Below are positions 1 through 9,284 of a DNA stretch of 64,000 nucleotides, one piece after another. The notes beneath the pieces are model-generated. The model was given only the letters and a program-made list of their open reading frames with translations. It was not told where the DNA came from and ran no database searches. This stretch comes from Bacteroidetes bacterium GWF2_35_48 (GTDB lineage Bacteria > Bacteroidota > Bacteroidia > Bacteroidales > GWF2-35-48), in the NCBI GenBank assembly GCA_001769125.1, contig MEOG01000097.1:1-64000 (forward strand). Direction: 5' to 3'. A program made the position numbers and the translations under genes. Each line of letters begins with the position of its first letter. Within the stretch, counting starts at the first letter, position 1.

Positions 1-88
1 AATAAATTACATCGAAATATGCAACCTTTTTTTAAGTATTTATTAACATTATGTTGTTAATAATCAGAATATTACGAAGTCCGAAACG

Positions 89-3000
89 TTAGAAAGAATA
101 ATAGGGAAAATTATTGTTCTGAGGATTAGTTACAAAATAGCCACCTGTGCCTTTTCTATAAGGTTTTGCAACCCTTAATTTAATGTTAATTTCAGTCAAT
201 GGAATATTTCCATCTTTGAAATCATAACCTTCCGTTAAGTAGGGTATAGAACACCACATCGGACAACCCCAAAAACGTCTTTTCACTATTGTGTTTGTTG
301 AAGAAAGAATGGTATATGCCTTCAATCCCTCATCATAATTACCAATCGTATTCATATTCGTTTCCATCACAGTGGTGTTATCTTTAAAAAATTGAACCCT
401 GCCAAGAATGTAGATATAATGCTTCCCGGCAAAAAGAACATTACCGAGACTGGAGATAAGATTAGAAGTAGGATTAAACATCATATCATGCCCCCTTTCT
501 CCAACAAGCCATGAATCTTCGCCAAACATCATATTCAGACGTTCTCCTGTTTCTACATCTATCACATAGCCGGGGAAATAACCCATTCCGGTTGGCTGTG
601 TTCCATTTGCTGTAGCTTCATCCGTACCTGTTTTACCTTCTCTGTCTACAGAAGGGCTTTTTCTAAGTGCAAATTTCCAGGCATCTCCGATAGTTAAGGC
701 AGTGTCCTCTCCCATTTCAATAACCGGACAACGAGTCCATTTTGATTTATCGGGCGTGATAACAATATCAACACTGTTCAGTCCTGCCATAAGAGTGCCC
801 TCGTTCATAAACGGAGTTGAATTCATATTCTGAAGACCATCTTTATATTTGGAAGCTAATTTATAGGGAGCCCATGTTCCTTCGAGAATTTTTTCATAAT
901 TCTGTGATGGATCCCAGAAAACTTTACCATCATTTGGAGCTACACCTACAATATAATGCTCATCATTATTTTTTGGAACCGTTCCGTCAAGCGATGAACC
1001 TGAACGTATCCAGTTAAAGGGGTTCACATTATCTGCATTTGAAATTAAACTGTTTCCATCCTGATCCGGTAAAAAATTCAGCCATTTCACTGAATCATCG
1101 GATGTCGTTAATGAAGATTCTAATACTCCGTTAGATAGAACAGGCCCGAGTATATAAGTGCCATACACAAATTCATAATAATTCCCGGCTATCGTTTTTG
1201 CAAGAGGATATCCTACCTGTTCTATTTGAACTGAAATGCCCCAATTAAAAAATATTTTCTCATCATTAACAGTAATCCACTGGTCAGACCAAATCTTTTC
1301 CCCTTTAGAATTTTGAATATACCATTTTGCCTGTTTAATCAATCCATATAAAGGATTCACGACACCTGAAACTATTGAGTCAGCATAATAATTTTCATTG
1401 GAAATCGAATCCATCTTTATAATATAAGTATCATCAGGTACATTCAAAGGGTCTATTATTTTCACTTTAATAGGTCCCCGATTTGCCTGATATGTGAGAT
1501 TATTGGTTTTCCATGGCGGACCAGCCATAATCGCATTGATGGAAGCCTCCGTAAGTTCAAGATTATTTTGCCCGTTTCCATAGCCTTCATGCTGAGTAAT
1601 TTCAAAGCCGTCTCCATAATTCGCGGGATAGTCAGTACCTCCGTTTTCAGGAGCATTAAGATGCGGAATGACTTCGAATATTTTAATATCCCCTTCGGCT
1701 CCTCGGATTCCGCGCAAATAAGTTTGTTTTTGACCTGTTAAAGCAAGAGGGTCGTTTTGATTATATTTCTGATAATTATTATAGGCATAAGCAATCGCAA
1801 CAAAATAATATTTTCTGTAATTAACTAAATTTTTCTCTCCGGCTCCGAACAAATCTTTTGTTATTCTGAATGAATGTCTTATTCCTGAATCTGCCCCACA
1901 CACTTCAACAATATGCGCATTCGTGCTGATATTTTCATGCCATGTATAATTTACCAGAGTTGAGACCCCGTCTTTAACATCGCACTGAAAGGCAAGGCGG
2001 GCTTTTGTTGTATCGTACAGGTCTGAAATTCCAGAATATTTATCAGCCAACTGAAATACCTGATATCCCTGAAACCTGTAATACGCATCACAATCGGGAA
2101 CAGACAAGGGGCAAATAATACGTTTATCCATTTGTTGAAAATTCTCCATATAATTATTTGAAGCCGGTTTGTTCCAGATATGAAAAAGAACTTGTTTATC
2201 CATCTCAACAATATGTAATTCCGGCGCATTGGTACCTTCAATATTTTTGAAACAAACGTCAAACAGGCGCTGCGCCAAATCATCGGCAAGCTGCAAATAT
2301 TTAACAGATTCCCACTCGTTACCAAAAGGCGCACGCGCCCATACTGCGCCTAATGTTACATCATTCACAGCGCCGGGCTCTAGCGTAAAAAGACCCGTAG
2401 AAATAACAAAACGTTTATCATCGGGAGCGTTGCCTTCACCTTTTTCAGACCAGCCCCATTCCGGATTGGTAGCTGGCGGTACGATTCCCCCTGTACCCCA
2501 ATTGCAGGTATCCGATTTACCGGGAAAAAGAAAATCCGCATCAATACCTGTATTAGCATGACCGGTTCCACCGAATTTCAGCGTAGTGCCATCTTGCCAA
2601 AAACCTCTCATGTAGTTATAATAATGCGGGGCTAAATAGGGATTGCACATGTCATTACATGCTCCACCTTTATAATGTATAAAATTCCTCATTCCCATTC
2701 GTTCATTGTCTGAAATATTATCGCCAAAATTTTGTCCATTGATATTTCCATTTAACATATCTCCGGCACCTGCATATTCGTATTTCCCTGTAATCGTATT
2801 TATTCTGAAACCGCTGTCGCATTTCAGCACACCATTTTCATCACGGTTAGAAATATTATCCATTCCATCGGCATCCATATAAGGGCCTTCAAAAAAATCT
2901 ATACCCACGGCAGGTGGTGGCGGATTGGGTCCACCATAAGCTTCAGGCTGACCATTTCCATCTACCGGGCTACCATTGTAAACATAACCCAAACCCCGCG

Positions 3001-3967
3001 ATACATCAGAGCCTACATAATCATCGTAAGCATAACCCAGGTCTGCATCTGACCAGATTGTAAAATGAGTTTGATATAATGTATTAGCAGAACGATTGAT
3101 TAATTCATAATTGTAAAAGGTCATGTCGTTCAGCGCATCATTGGTAGCATAGGCAAAAGCCTGCGCTCTTATTTCAACACCAATGGGGTTGCTGTTTGTT
3201 TCGGTATGCGTGTTGCCTTTATCATTAAAAACCCACCATAAAGTCTGGTCGCCCCTGAGCAGTGATTTTTTTTCAGAGCGTTCTGTTTTGCAGGGTAAAG
3301 AATTATCAAGGTCATAATAGGGATAATCGCCATCCGTATAATTATAAATACCATCATTATTGTTATCAAAAAAGGGAGCCAGATAGAAATCATAACCGGC
3401 AGGTCCATGTGCGGGCCAGTTTCGAATAATTTCAGGAACCACATACGAAGGGTATTTGGCAGAACGCGTAGCAGCATCGGCATTATACCAGTTACGAAAT
3501 TGTTCAACTTCTTTTTTCTTAATATTGAACATTTTGTCGTAGTTAATACAAATTTCCTGCGCAACAGTAGCCTGCGTTTCACCACCGGTTATAAGAGGGC
3601 CCGGCCAGAAATCAACACCTCCTGCACGAAAGTTTATTGCTGCCAGCCTAAGCTGACCGTTTGCATCCAGCCCCCCTATCCATATACCTCCTGCAAAAAG
3701 AGCTGTTTTACCCGAACCTTTCGGTATTTCATATTTTGCTCTGCCCTGAAGATCCCACCACATATCGCCACCCGTGTGTATCAGAGCCCGCACATTGTTA
3801 ATTTCAAGATAGGCAGAACCGCTTCCGGGTGCGCATCCAGCAGCTTTTGCATTTATGCTTTTTGGATTATTGCCTGCCTCTTTTTTAATTATCTTTTGCG
3901 AAAAAGAGAGAAAGGATGTAGCCAGCAGGCAGAATGACAGAAGGAATATTGTTATTTTATTTTTCAT
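89..3967 (-). CDS. Large secreted protein of unknown function
   Basis: About 1292 residues. I chose the ATG at 3967 because it opens a clean signal peptide (basic MKNK, hydrophobic core, SFSQ cleavage region near residue 24); the open frame upstream of it runs through a palindromic repeat and is not signal-like. Around residues 201-219 there is an Asp/Asn-rich calcium-loop-like stretch (DNNNDGIYNYTDGDYP) of the thrombospondin-3/dockerin kind. The rest is rich in Gly, Asn and aromatic residues, typical of large exported Bacteroidota proteins. I recall relatives annotated only as hypothetical or T9SS-linked proteins, but I see no type A sorting tail at the C-terminus, which ends in PYYSF. Exported location is well supported; function is unknown. 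The string GSGKT near residue 85 lies in exported sequence without other ATPase motifs and is not a P-loop call. Confidence 0.75.
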   Translation of the reverse strand: MKNKITIFLLSFCLLATSFLSFSQKIIKKEAGNNPKSINAKAAGCAPGSGSAYLEINNVRALIHTGGDMWWDLQGRAKYEIPKGSGKTALFAGGIWIGGLDANGQLRLAAINFRAGGVDFWPGPLITGGETQATVAQEICINYDKMFNIKKKEVEQFRNWYNADAATRSAKYPSYVVPEIIRNWPAHGPAGYDFYLAPFFDNNNDGIYNYTDGDYPYYDLDNSLPCKTERSEKKSLLRGDQTLWWVFNDKGNTHTETNSNPIGVEIRAQAFAYATNDALNDMTFYNYELINRSANTLYQTHFTIWSDADLGYAYDDYVGSDVSRGLGYVYNGSPVDGNGQPEAYGGPNPPPPAVGIDFFEGPYMDADGMDNISNRDENGVLKCDSGFRINTITGKYEYAGAGDMLNGNINGQNFGDNISDNERMGMRNFIHYKGGACNDMCNPYLAPHYYNYMRGFWQDGTTLKFGGTGHANTGIDADFLFPGKSDTCNWGTGGIVPPATNPEWGWSEKGEGNAPDDKRFVISTGLFTLEPGAVNDVTLGAVWARAPFGNEWESVKYLQLADDLAQRLFDVCFKNIEGTNAPELHIVEMDKQVLFHIWNKPASNNYMENFQQMDKRIICPLSVPDCDAYYRFQGYQVFQLADKYSGISDLYDTTKARLAFQCDVKDGVSTLVNYTWHENISTNAHIVEVCGADSGIRHSFRITKDLFGAGEKNLVNYRKYYFVAIAYAYNNYQKYNQNDPLALTGQKQTYLRGIRGAEGDIKIFEVIPHLNAPENGGTDYPANYGDGFEITQHEGYGNGQNNLELTEASINAIMAGPPWKTNNLTYQANRGPIKVKIIDPLNVPDDTYIIKMDSISNENYYADSIVSGVVNPLYGLIKQAKWYIQNSKGEKIWSDQWITVNDEKIFFNWGISVQIEQVGYPLAKTIAGNYYEFVYGTYILGPVLSNGVLESSLTTSDDSVKWLNFLPDQDGNSLISNADNVNPFNWIRSGSSLDGTVPKNNDEHYIVGVAPNDGKVFWDPSQNYEKILEGTWAPYKLASKYKDGLQNMNSTPFMNEGTLMAGLNSVDIVITPDKSKWTRCPVIEMGEDTALTIGDAWKFALRKSPSVDREGKTGTDEATANGTQPTGMGYFPGYVIDVETGERLNMMFGEDSWLVGERGHDMMFNPTSNLISSLGNVLFAGKHYIYILGRVQFFKDNTTVMETNMNTIGNYDEGLKAYTILSSTNTIVKRRFWGCPMWCSIPYLTEGYDFKDGNIPLTEINIKLRVAKPYRKGTGGYFVTNPQNNNFPYYSF

Positions 3968-4023
3968 TGTTTGGTGTGTTTGGGTGTTTTTGGTATAGTG
4001 GATTGTGGAATTGTGGCATGTGG

Positions 4024-4067
4024 ATACGTTGCACCTGTGCTGAGCGGAGTCGAAGCATGCAACGTAT
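4024..4067. repeat. Modular palindrome, arms ATACGTTGCA/TGCAACGTAT
   Basis: Perfect 10-bp arms at 4024-4033 and 4058-4067 enclose a GCTGAGCGGAGTCGAAGC core. The same core type recurs at 17556-17594 and elsewhere with different arms. It lies just upstream of the start of the large secreted protein gene. Confidence 0.7.
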
Positions 4068-4280
4068 ATACAATCCAATTCAATCCAATCCAATATAATA
4101 TTAAAAAATAAAAATAAAAAAAATTGGGATATAGGCAAAATAATTTGAGGAATATTATTTGAGGGGTTGAAGAATTTGTGGATAAAATCATGTTAAAAAA
4201 TTCATGAATAAAGAATACAAGCCTTGCATGATGATTATTCAGCCAAGAAAAAATAAAATATCTAACAACGAAAAAATTGA

Positions 4281-4535
4281 TTCTATATGAAATTCTGTGG
4301 GTGAAAATTTATAAAAAGATTTCGGTGCTCTGCACCTTTATAATACAACACAATAAATATTACTAATAATGTTATCGCAGCTATGCTGCTATTTTTGATT
4401 AAGCGGTAGAGCCGCTTAATATTTGTAAAATATAAATAACCATGAGACGTTAAGGTGCAGCGCACCGTAATATATTTACTATACAATCGCAAAATTATAT
4501 GCAATATTAATTTACCCACACAAAATCATATAGAA
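4281..4535. mobile_element. MITE-like element with inverted termini
   Basis: The termini 4281-4302 (starting TTCTATATGA) and 4514-4535 (ending TCATATAGAA) are inverted repeats matching at 19 of 22 positions. Between them lie three short palindromes: GGTGCTCTGCACC near 4324, AAGCGGTAGAGCCGCTT near 4403, and GGTGCAGCGCACC near 4453. The only long open frame inside (minus strand, 78 codons) simply reads through the repeats and does not look like a protein. Size and structure fit a non-autonomous foldback or MITE. No clear target-site duplication is visible, and no matching transposase is in the window. With flanks it occupies most of the 704-bp gene-free gap 3968-4671. Confidence 0.55.
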
Positions 4536-4548
4536 CCAAAAAAATTAT

Positions 4549-4556
4549 TATCTTTG
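4549..4556 (+). promoter_or_regulatory. Putative -7 element TATCTTTG upstream of the DEAD-box gene
   Basis: TATCTTTG matches the Bacteroidota -7 consensus TAnnTTTG and lies 14 bp beyond the right end of the MITE-like element. No convincing -33 TTG is seen at the right spacing. It would give a leader of roughly 110 nt before the start at 4672. Confidence 0.4.
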
Positions 4557-4671
4557 CAAAGTTTATACTGCTATAAATTTATCATAGTGCCTGTACCATG
4601 GCTTTATTCCATCAGACCCTGACATAATTTATTTCACACTTGCAGTTTTTATTTATTTAATTTATTTTTTA

Positions 4672-5925
4672 ATGACATTTGAAAATTTAGAAATTATTGA
4701 GCCTATTCTGAAGGCCTTAAAAGAAGAAGGATACACACATCCCACACCAGTTCAGGAACAATCCATTCCCATTATTTTAAAAAGAAATGATATTATAGGC
4801 TGTGCGCAAACAGGCACAGGCAAAACTGCCGCATTCGCTATACCTATTCTTCAGATTTTAAAAGCAGAATCAAATACTGTAAGAAATGCGCGAAGCATCC
4901 GAAATCTGATATTAACGCCTACCCGCGAACTGGCAATTCAAATCGGAGAAAGCTTTTCAGCGTATGGAAAATATACAGGTTTGAAACACACCGTTATTTT
5001 TGGCGGTGTAACACAGTATTCGCAAACCGAAGCACTGAAAGCAGGCGTAGATATTCTTATTGCAACACCGGGCAGATTACTCGATTTGATCAGTCAGAAA
5101 TTTATTCATCTGCATAACCTGAAAATTTTTGTGCTCGATGAAGCAGACCGCATGCTTGATATGGGTTTTATTCATGATGTTAAAAAAGTAATCGCGCAGA
5201 TACCAAAAAAAAGGCAGACGTTGCTTTTCTCTGCTACCATGCCACCTGAAATTGTTAAGCTTGCAGATACAATCCTGATTGACCCCATAATGATTGCTGT
5301 AACACCCGTATCTTCAACAGTAGATGTAATTGATCAGGCAATTTATTTTGTAGATAAAAAAGATAAAAATGCTTTGCTCTCACATATTTTAAAAGATAAA
5401 TCTGTTTTATCGGCTTTAGTGTTTACCCGCACAAAACATGGAGCAGACAAAGTTGTACGATATCTTGAAAAAGAACACATTTCGGCAGAAGCCATTCATG
5501 GAAATAAATCGCAAAATGCAAGACAGCGTGCACTTACAAATTTCAAAGCAAAAAAAACAAGAGTGCTTGTAGCTACAGATATTGCGGCAAGGGGCATTGA
5601 TATTGACGAATTATCGCATGTTATAAATTATGAAATCCCTAATATCCCCGAAACCTACGTACACCGCATAGGACGTACAGGGAGAGCAGGTTTGAGTGGC
5701 ATTGCACTTTCATTCTGTGATGAAGAAGAAAAAGAATTTTTGCGCGACATTCAGAGGTTGATATCTATGAAAATTCCAATAATGGATGAACATCCCTTCC
5801 CGTTAATAGCAGGGCAGCATGAATTGGTTATTGAAAAAAGATCCTCTGCGCGAAACAGAAACAACAATCAGGGAAGTCTAAGAAGGGATAAGCCTTACAG
5901 GAAAAATTATACTACGTACAAATAG
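4672..5925 (+). CDS. rhlE: DEAD-box ATP-dependent RNA helicase, RhlE type
   Basis: 417 residues, the usual size of the RhlE group. It remodels RNA duplexes in ribosome assembly or mRNA decay. Motifs in order: Q motif PTPVQEQSIP (24-33), Walker A AQTGTGKT (45-52), PTRELA (83-88), TPGR (132-135), DEAD (156-159), SAT (187-189), then the second RecA domain with VATDIAARGID and the arginine-finger motif HRIGRTGRAG. The C-terminal tail is short, basic and rich in Asn and Arg, as is usual for RNA-tethering tails in this group. The gene stands alone between two gaps. The DEAD-box assignment is certain; the RhlE subgroup is by overall pattern. Confidence 0.9.
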   Translation: MTFENLEIIEPILKALKEEGYTHPTPVQEQSIPIILKRNDIIGCAQTGTGKTAAFAIPILQILKAESNTVRNARSIRNLILTPTRELAIQIGESFSAYGKYTGLKHTVIFGGVTQYSQTEALKAGVDILIATPGRLLDLISQKFIHLHNLKIFVLDEADRMLDMGFIHDVKKVIAQIPKKRQTLLFSATMPPEIVKLADTILIDPIMIAVTPVSSTVDVIDQAIYFVDKKDKNALLSHILKDKSVLSALVFTRTKHGADKVVRYLEKEHISAEAIHGNKSQNARQRALTNFKAKKTRVLVATDIAARGIDIDELSHVINYEIPNIPETYVHRIGRTGRAGLSGIALSFCDEEEKEFLRDIQRLISMKIPIMDEHPFPLIAGQHELVIEKRSSARNRNNNQGSLRRDKPYRKNYTTYK

Positions 5926-5960
5926 TTTTCAATTCTACATTTTTAGTGGAGTATGTTTTG

Positions 5961-6006
5961 TTGCAGGTTGCAGGTTGCAGGTTGAAGTCAACCTGTAACT
6001 TGAAAC
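5961..6006. repeat. GTTGCAG tandem/inverted repeat
   Basis: Three tandem GTTGCAG units are followed by a partial inverted complement (TCAACCTGTAACTTGAAAC). Relatives of this GTTGCAG/CTGCAAC unit occur at 38471-38545, 48770-48875, 56044-56133 and 60577-60650, always between genes. Confidence 0.65.
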
Positions 6007-6057
6007 AATATTCAACTTAAGCAATTAACAAATTCCATTATTTTTGGATATAAGAGC

Positions 6058-6093
6058 AAAAAAAAGGGGAGAAACAACGTCCCTCCCCCTTTT
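6058..6093 (-). terminator. Intrinsic terminator of the HU gene
   Basis: AAAAGGGGAG (6062-6071) pairs with CTCCCCCTTTT (6083-6093), with one bulged C. Read on the minus strand the stem is followed by a run of eight T. It begins 17 bp past the HU stop codon. Confidence 0.75.
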
Positions 6094-6109
6094 GTGCATT
6101 GAGCAGATA

Positions 6110-6391
6110 TTACTTGTTAACAGCTTTTGACAAGTCACTACCAGCTTTGAATCTTACTACTTGTTTTGCAGCAATTTTAATAGGAGCTTTTGTTTTAGGA
6201 TTTCTTCCAGTTCTTGCAGCTCTTTTAGCTACGCGGAAAGAACCAAAACCTACTAAAGCTACGCGACCGTCTTTTTTGCTCTTTAGAGCATCATGAGTAG
6301 ATTCAATGAAAGCGTCTAAGGCTTTTTTAGCCTGAGCTTTTGTCAATTCTGCTTTTTTAGCAATAGAATCAATTAATTCTGCTTTGTTCAT
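6110..6391 (-). CDS. hup: HU family DNA-binding protein
   Basis: 93 residues, the normal HU length. Nucleoid-associated dimer that bends DNA. The N-terminal helices (MNKAELIDSIAKKAELTKAQ) are classic HU, followed by the GRVALVGFGSF turn and the DNA-binding arm RTGRNPKTKAPIKI that enters the minor groove. It is monocistronic with its own promoter and terminator. Divergent to the PorE-like gene across a 337-bp gap that holds both promoters. Confidence 0.95.
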   Translation of the reverse strand: MNKAELIDSIAKKAELTKAQAKKALDAFIESTHDALKSKKDGRVALVGFGSFRVAKRAARTGRNPKTKAPIKIAAKQVVRFKAGSDLSKAVNK

Positions 6392-6435
6392 AATTAATGA
6401 ATTTTGAGGTTAATAAAATATTATTTATAATGATA

Positions 6436-6467
6436 CAAATATACCTCATTCCCTTGGTGTATCTCAA
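6436..6467 (-). promoter_or_regulatory. Promoter of the HU gene
   Basis: On the minus strand, TATATTTG (complement of 6436-6443) matches the TAnnTTTG -7 box, with TTG (complement of 6465-6467) 21 bp upstream. The transcription start would be about 40 nt ahead of the HU start codon. Confidence 0.6.
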
Positions 6468-6677
6468 TTGTAGAATAAAAAATATATCAATTGTTAATAA
6501 ATAGGGCTTTTTGTTAATAACAGCAGACTGTTTTGCCCATAAACAGGGGGATACAAGGCTATTGTAATGAGAATAATCGCTAAAGAAAAGCTTTTCAAGA
6601 ATGTAAAACATCAATTGATTGACGATACAATGCTCTATGGCATTAAACACGAACACTTTCGAATAAATACAACTCAT

Positions 6678-6707
6678 TTTGAAGTAATCATTCTTTTATT
6701 ATTTTTG
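6678..6707 (+). promoter_or_regulatory. Promoter of the PorE-like gene
   Basis: TTTG at 6678-6681, an 18-bp spacer and TATTTTTG at 6700-6707 fit the Bacteroidota promoter. It ends 21 bp before the start codon at 6729. I see no other gene or repeat in the remainder of the 6392-6728 gap. Confidence 0.6.
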
Positions 6708-6728
6708 TGAAATATAATCTTAAAATAT

Positions 6729-9086
6729 ATGAAAACAGCAATTGCCCTAATTTCATTACTATTCTGTTGCAACTTTGTATTTTCTCAAAAACTTGATAAA
6801 AAGACACAAAAAGCATTTGATGCAGATTTTGTAACTGCAGACGAATATCTTGACGACAATAACTACAATGCTGCGCTTCCCATTTTTCTGAAACTTTTAA
6901 AACTTGATTCGGATAATGCAAACTTACAGCAACGAATAGGCTTATGCTATATTTACTCTGCGCATGAAAAAGAAAAAGCCATTGAATATCTTGAAAAAGC
7001 TGTAAGAAATACGGATATTAATGCACAGGCTCGCTCTCCTAAAGAAAGACGAGCTTTTGTTGACGCATTTTTTTACCTTGGAAACGCTTTTCACATCAAT
7101 TACAAATTTAAGGATGCTTTAAAGGTTTACGAAGGATATCTTGATAAAATAACAGAGCTTGCCGACAGGGACAGCCTTATTGAAAAAACGGAGAGGCAAA
7201 AAGAGATATGTAATAATGCCATAGAACTGACCAAAAAGTCTATTTCGATGCAAGTTGAAAATCTTGGAAAATCAATCAATTCAGCTTTTCCTGAATACAG
7301 TCCTTTTGTTAATGCAGATGAAACCGTTCTTTTCTTTACATCAAAAAGAGAAGGCAGTACCGGAGATAAGCAAACCGAAGATGGGAATTATTATGAAGAT
7401 ATTTATTTCAGCACAAAAAATTCTGAAGGCAAATGGGACGAAGCAAAGCCTATTAGTCCTAATATTAATACAAACCTGCACGATGCTGTGTGCGGGGCAT
7501 CGCTTGATGGTACTGAAATTTTCATTTACAAAGATGATGGGAATATTTACAGCAGCAGACAACTTGGCATGGGAGCATGGTCTGAACCTCAAACATTAGG
7601 TGAGTTTGTAAATTCTAAATATAATGAGAAAGGTGCGTCTATGTCTCCTGACGGGAATTTTCTATTTTTTTCATCAGACAGGCCTGAAGGATACGGAGGC
7701 TTTGATCTTTTTATTTCAAAAAAACTTCCGAATGGCGAATGGGGCGAAGCATTTAATCTCGGGCCCAATGTAAATACGGAATACGACGATATTGGTCCTT
7801 ATTTTCATCCCGATGGCTCTACTCTGTATTTTGCATCAGAGGGACACAATACAATGGGTGGTTTTGATGTTTTTTATACTACCATTAATATAGAAGATGC
7901 AACGTCAACTGTTCCCGTTAATTTAGGATACCCCATCAACACAACAGGCGACGATGTTTTCCTTTGTATTACACCTGACGGTAAACGCGCTTATTATTCG
8001 TCATATCAAAAAAACGGACTCGGTTATACAGACATTTGCATAATATTACTTCAGGATCCGATTAATAAATCACTTACTGTATTATCGGGTTATACTACAA
8101 AAGCAGACACAAAAGAAGCCTCAGGAATTTCCATAACATTAACCGATAACGAAACACAGGAAACAGCAGGAGCGTACACTCCAAATGCTTCAACCGGAAA
8201 ATATATTTTTATTCTTAAAACCAATAAAAATTACACAGCACAATACGAATGTGATGATTATATTCCTCAGACAAAAAATATATCCGTAAGCAAAGACTCA
8301 ACCTATGAAATGTTAAATACTGCCATAAAAATTCCATCTGTAACGCTTGTTAAGCCAACCCACGCAGGTAAATTAATTTTTGAAAAAAACGAAGTCGACC
8401 TTACTGATGCAATGAAAGAAACGCTTGAAAAAGCAGTATCATTTCTCAGAGCGAATAAAGAAGCTCCTGTCAAATATTTTTTATCGAATGAAAGTGACCA
8501 GAAATTAGCAAAATCAAGACAAGATAACATTACTGAATTTCTCGCTAAAAACGGAATAGACAGAAAGCGCATTTTCAATAGTAAGGATGAATGCAATTCA
8601 AAACAAATTTGCGAAATTCATATCTCTGAAAAAATACAAAAAGTTGAATCAAAAAAAGAGATTAGTAAACATAATATAATTGATCAGGCACAGATACTTC
8701 CACAACTTTCAGCCATGGATACAATAACAAAATTCACGGCAGGAATGACCTTTACCCTTGATAATATTTTGTTCCCTGTTAATAAATCGTACCTGACAGA
8801 GGCATCTTATGTTATTGTAAATAAACTTTTGGATATCATGAATAAATATCCAAATTTATACATTGAAGTTTCAGGACATACGGACAACACAGGATCTACA
8901 GCGCGTAATAAAAAACTGTCAAAAGAAAGAGCCAAGGGGGTTGCAGATTATCTTGTAATGAAAGGAATCAAAAAAGAAAGAATTCAGCATGCAGGATATG
9001 GAAGTGAAAAACCTATGGTTACGAATGAAACAGATGACGGAAAAAAATTGAACAGAAGGGTGGAGATAAAGATTTTGAAGGATTAG
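6729..9086 (+). CDS. TPR/PD40 propeller/OmpA protein, PorE-like
   Basis: 785 residues. A signal peptide (MKTAIALISLLFCCNFVFSQ) is followed by TPR-like helices (about 25-165), repeated PD40 propeller blades with FFTS/FFSSDRPEGYGG-type motifs (about 175-440), and a carboxypeptidase-regulatory-like beta domain (about 445-540). Then come a degenerate OmpA-like segment (about 550-630) and a full OmpA domain at the C-terminus with GHTDNTGS and NRRVEIK, which binds peptidoglycan. This TPR-WD40-CRD-OmpA order is that of PorE, a periplasmic component of the type IX secretion system. Many Bacteroidota carry several paralogues of this shape, so the exact orthology is open. It is transcribed alone from its own promoter. 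Confidence 0.75.
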   Translation: MKTAIALISLLFCCNFVFSQKLDKKTQKAFDADFVTADEYLDDNNYNAALPIFLKLLKLDSDNANLQQRIGLCYIYSAHEKEKAIEYLEKAVRNTDINAQARSPKERRAFVDAFFYLGNAFHINYKFKDALKVYEGYLDKITELADRDSLIEKTERQKEICNNAIELTKKSISMQVENLGKSINSAFPEYSPFVNADETVLFFTSKREGSTGDKQTEDGNYYEDIYFSTKNSEGKWDEAKPISPNINTNLHDAVCGASLDGTEIFIYKDDGNIYSSRQLGMGAWSEPQTLGEFVNSKYNEKGASMSPDGNFLFFSSDRPEGYGGFDLFISKKLPNGEWGEAFNLGPNVNTEYDDIGPYFHPDGSTLYFASEGHNTMGGFDVFYTTINIEDATSTVPVNLGYPINTTGDDVFLCITPDGKRAYYSSYQKNGLGYTDICIILLQDPINKSLTVLSGYTTKADTKEASGISITLTDNETQETAGAYTPNASTGKYIFILKTNKNYTAQYECDDYIPQTKNISVSKDSTYEMLNTAIKIPSVTLVKPTHAGKLIFEKNEVDLTDAMKETLEKAVSFLRANKEAPVKYFLSNESDQKLAKSRQDNITEFLAKNGIDRKRIFNSKDECNSKQICEIHISEKIQKVESKKEISKHNIIDQAQILPQLSAMDTITKFTAGMTFTLDNILFPVNKSYLTEASYVIVNKLLDIMNKYPNLYIEVSGHTDNTGSTARNKKLSKERAKGVADYLVMKGIKKERIQHAGYGSEKPMVTNETDDGKKLNRRVEIKILKD

Positions 9087-9126
9087 GGTTGGAGGAGTGG
9101 TAAGTGGAATGGGTAATGGGAGGAAG

Positions 9127-9147
9127 AGACGTTGCAGTGCAACGTCT
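9127..9147. repeat. AGACGTTGCA/TGCAACGTCT palindrome
   Basis: A near-perfect 21-bp palindrome in the 198-bp gap between convergent genes. It is closely related to the paired copies at 62254-62282 and 62297-62325. Confidence 0.65.
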
Positions 9148-9284
9148 GTACAACGACAAACGTGAGTTTCGGAATATAAATTCGTGCTAGTGAGTAAGTG
9201 TAAAATTGGTAATTGGTACTGTTGAATGTTGGTTATTGAATGTTGATTATTCTATATTTTTTAAATGTTAGACGTTAAGTTTTG

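Noticed and set aside
3710-3730. GSGKT P-loop in the large secreted protein
   Set aside because: Short chance match in an exported protein with no other ATPase motif.
3968-4138. N-terminal extension of the large secreted protein
   Set aside because: Runs through the modular palindrome; the signal peptide begins at 3967.
4283-4519. 78-codon minus-strand open frame inside the MITE-like element
   Set aside because: It only reads through the palindromes and inverted ends; no protein-like pattern.
5961-6006. Possible CRISPR array in the GTTGCAG tandem repeats (also 56044-56133)
   Set aside because: Units are 7 bp and directly joined with no spacers; no cas genes in the window.
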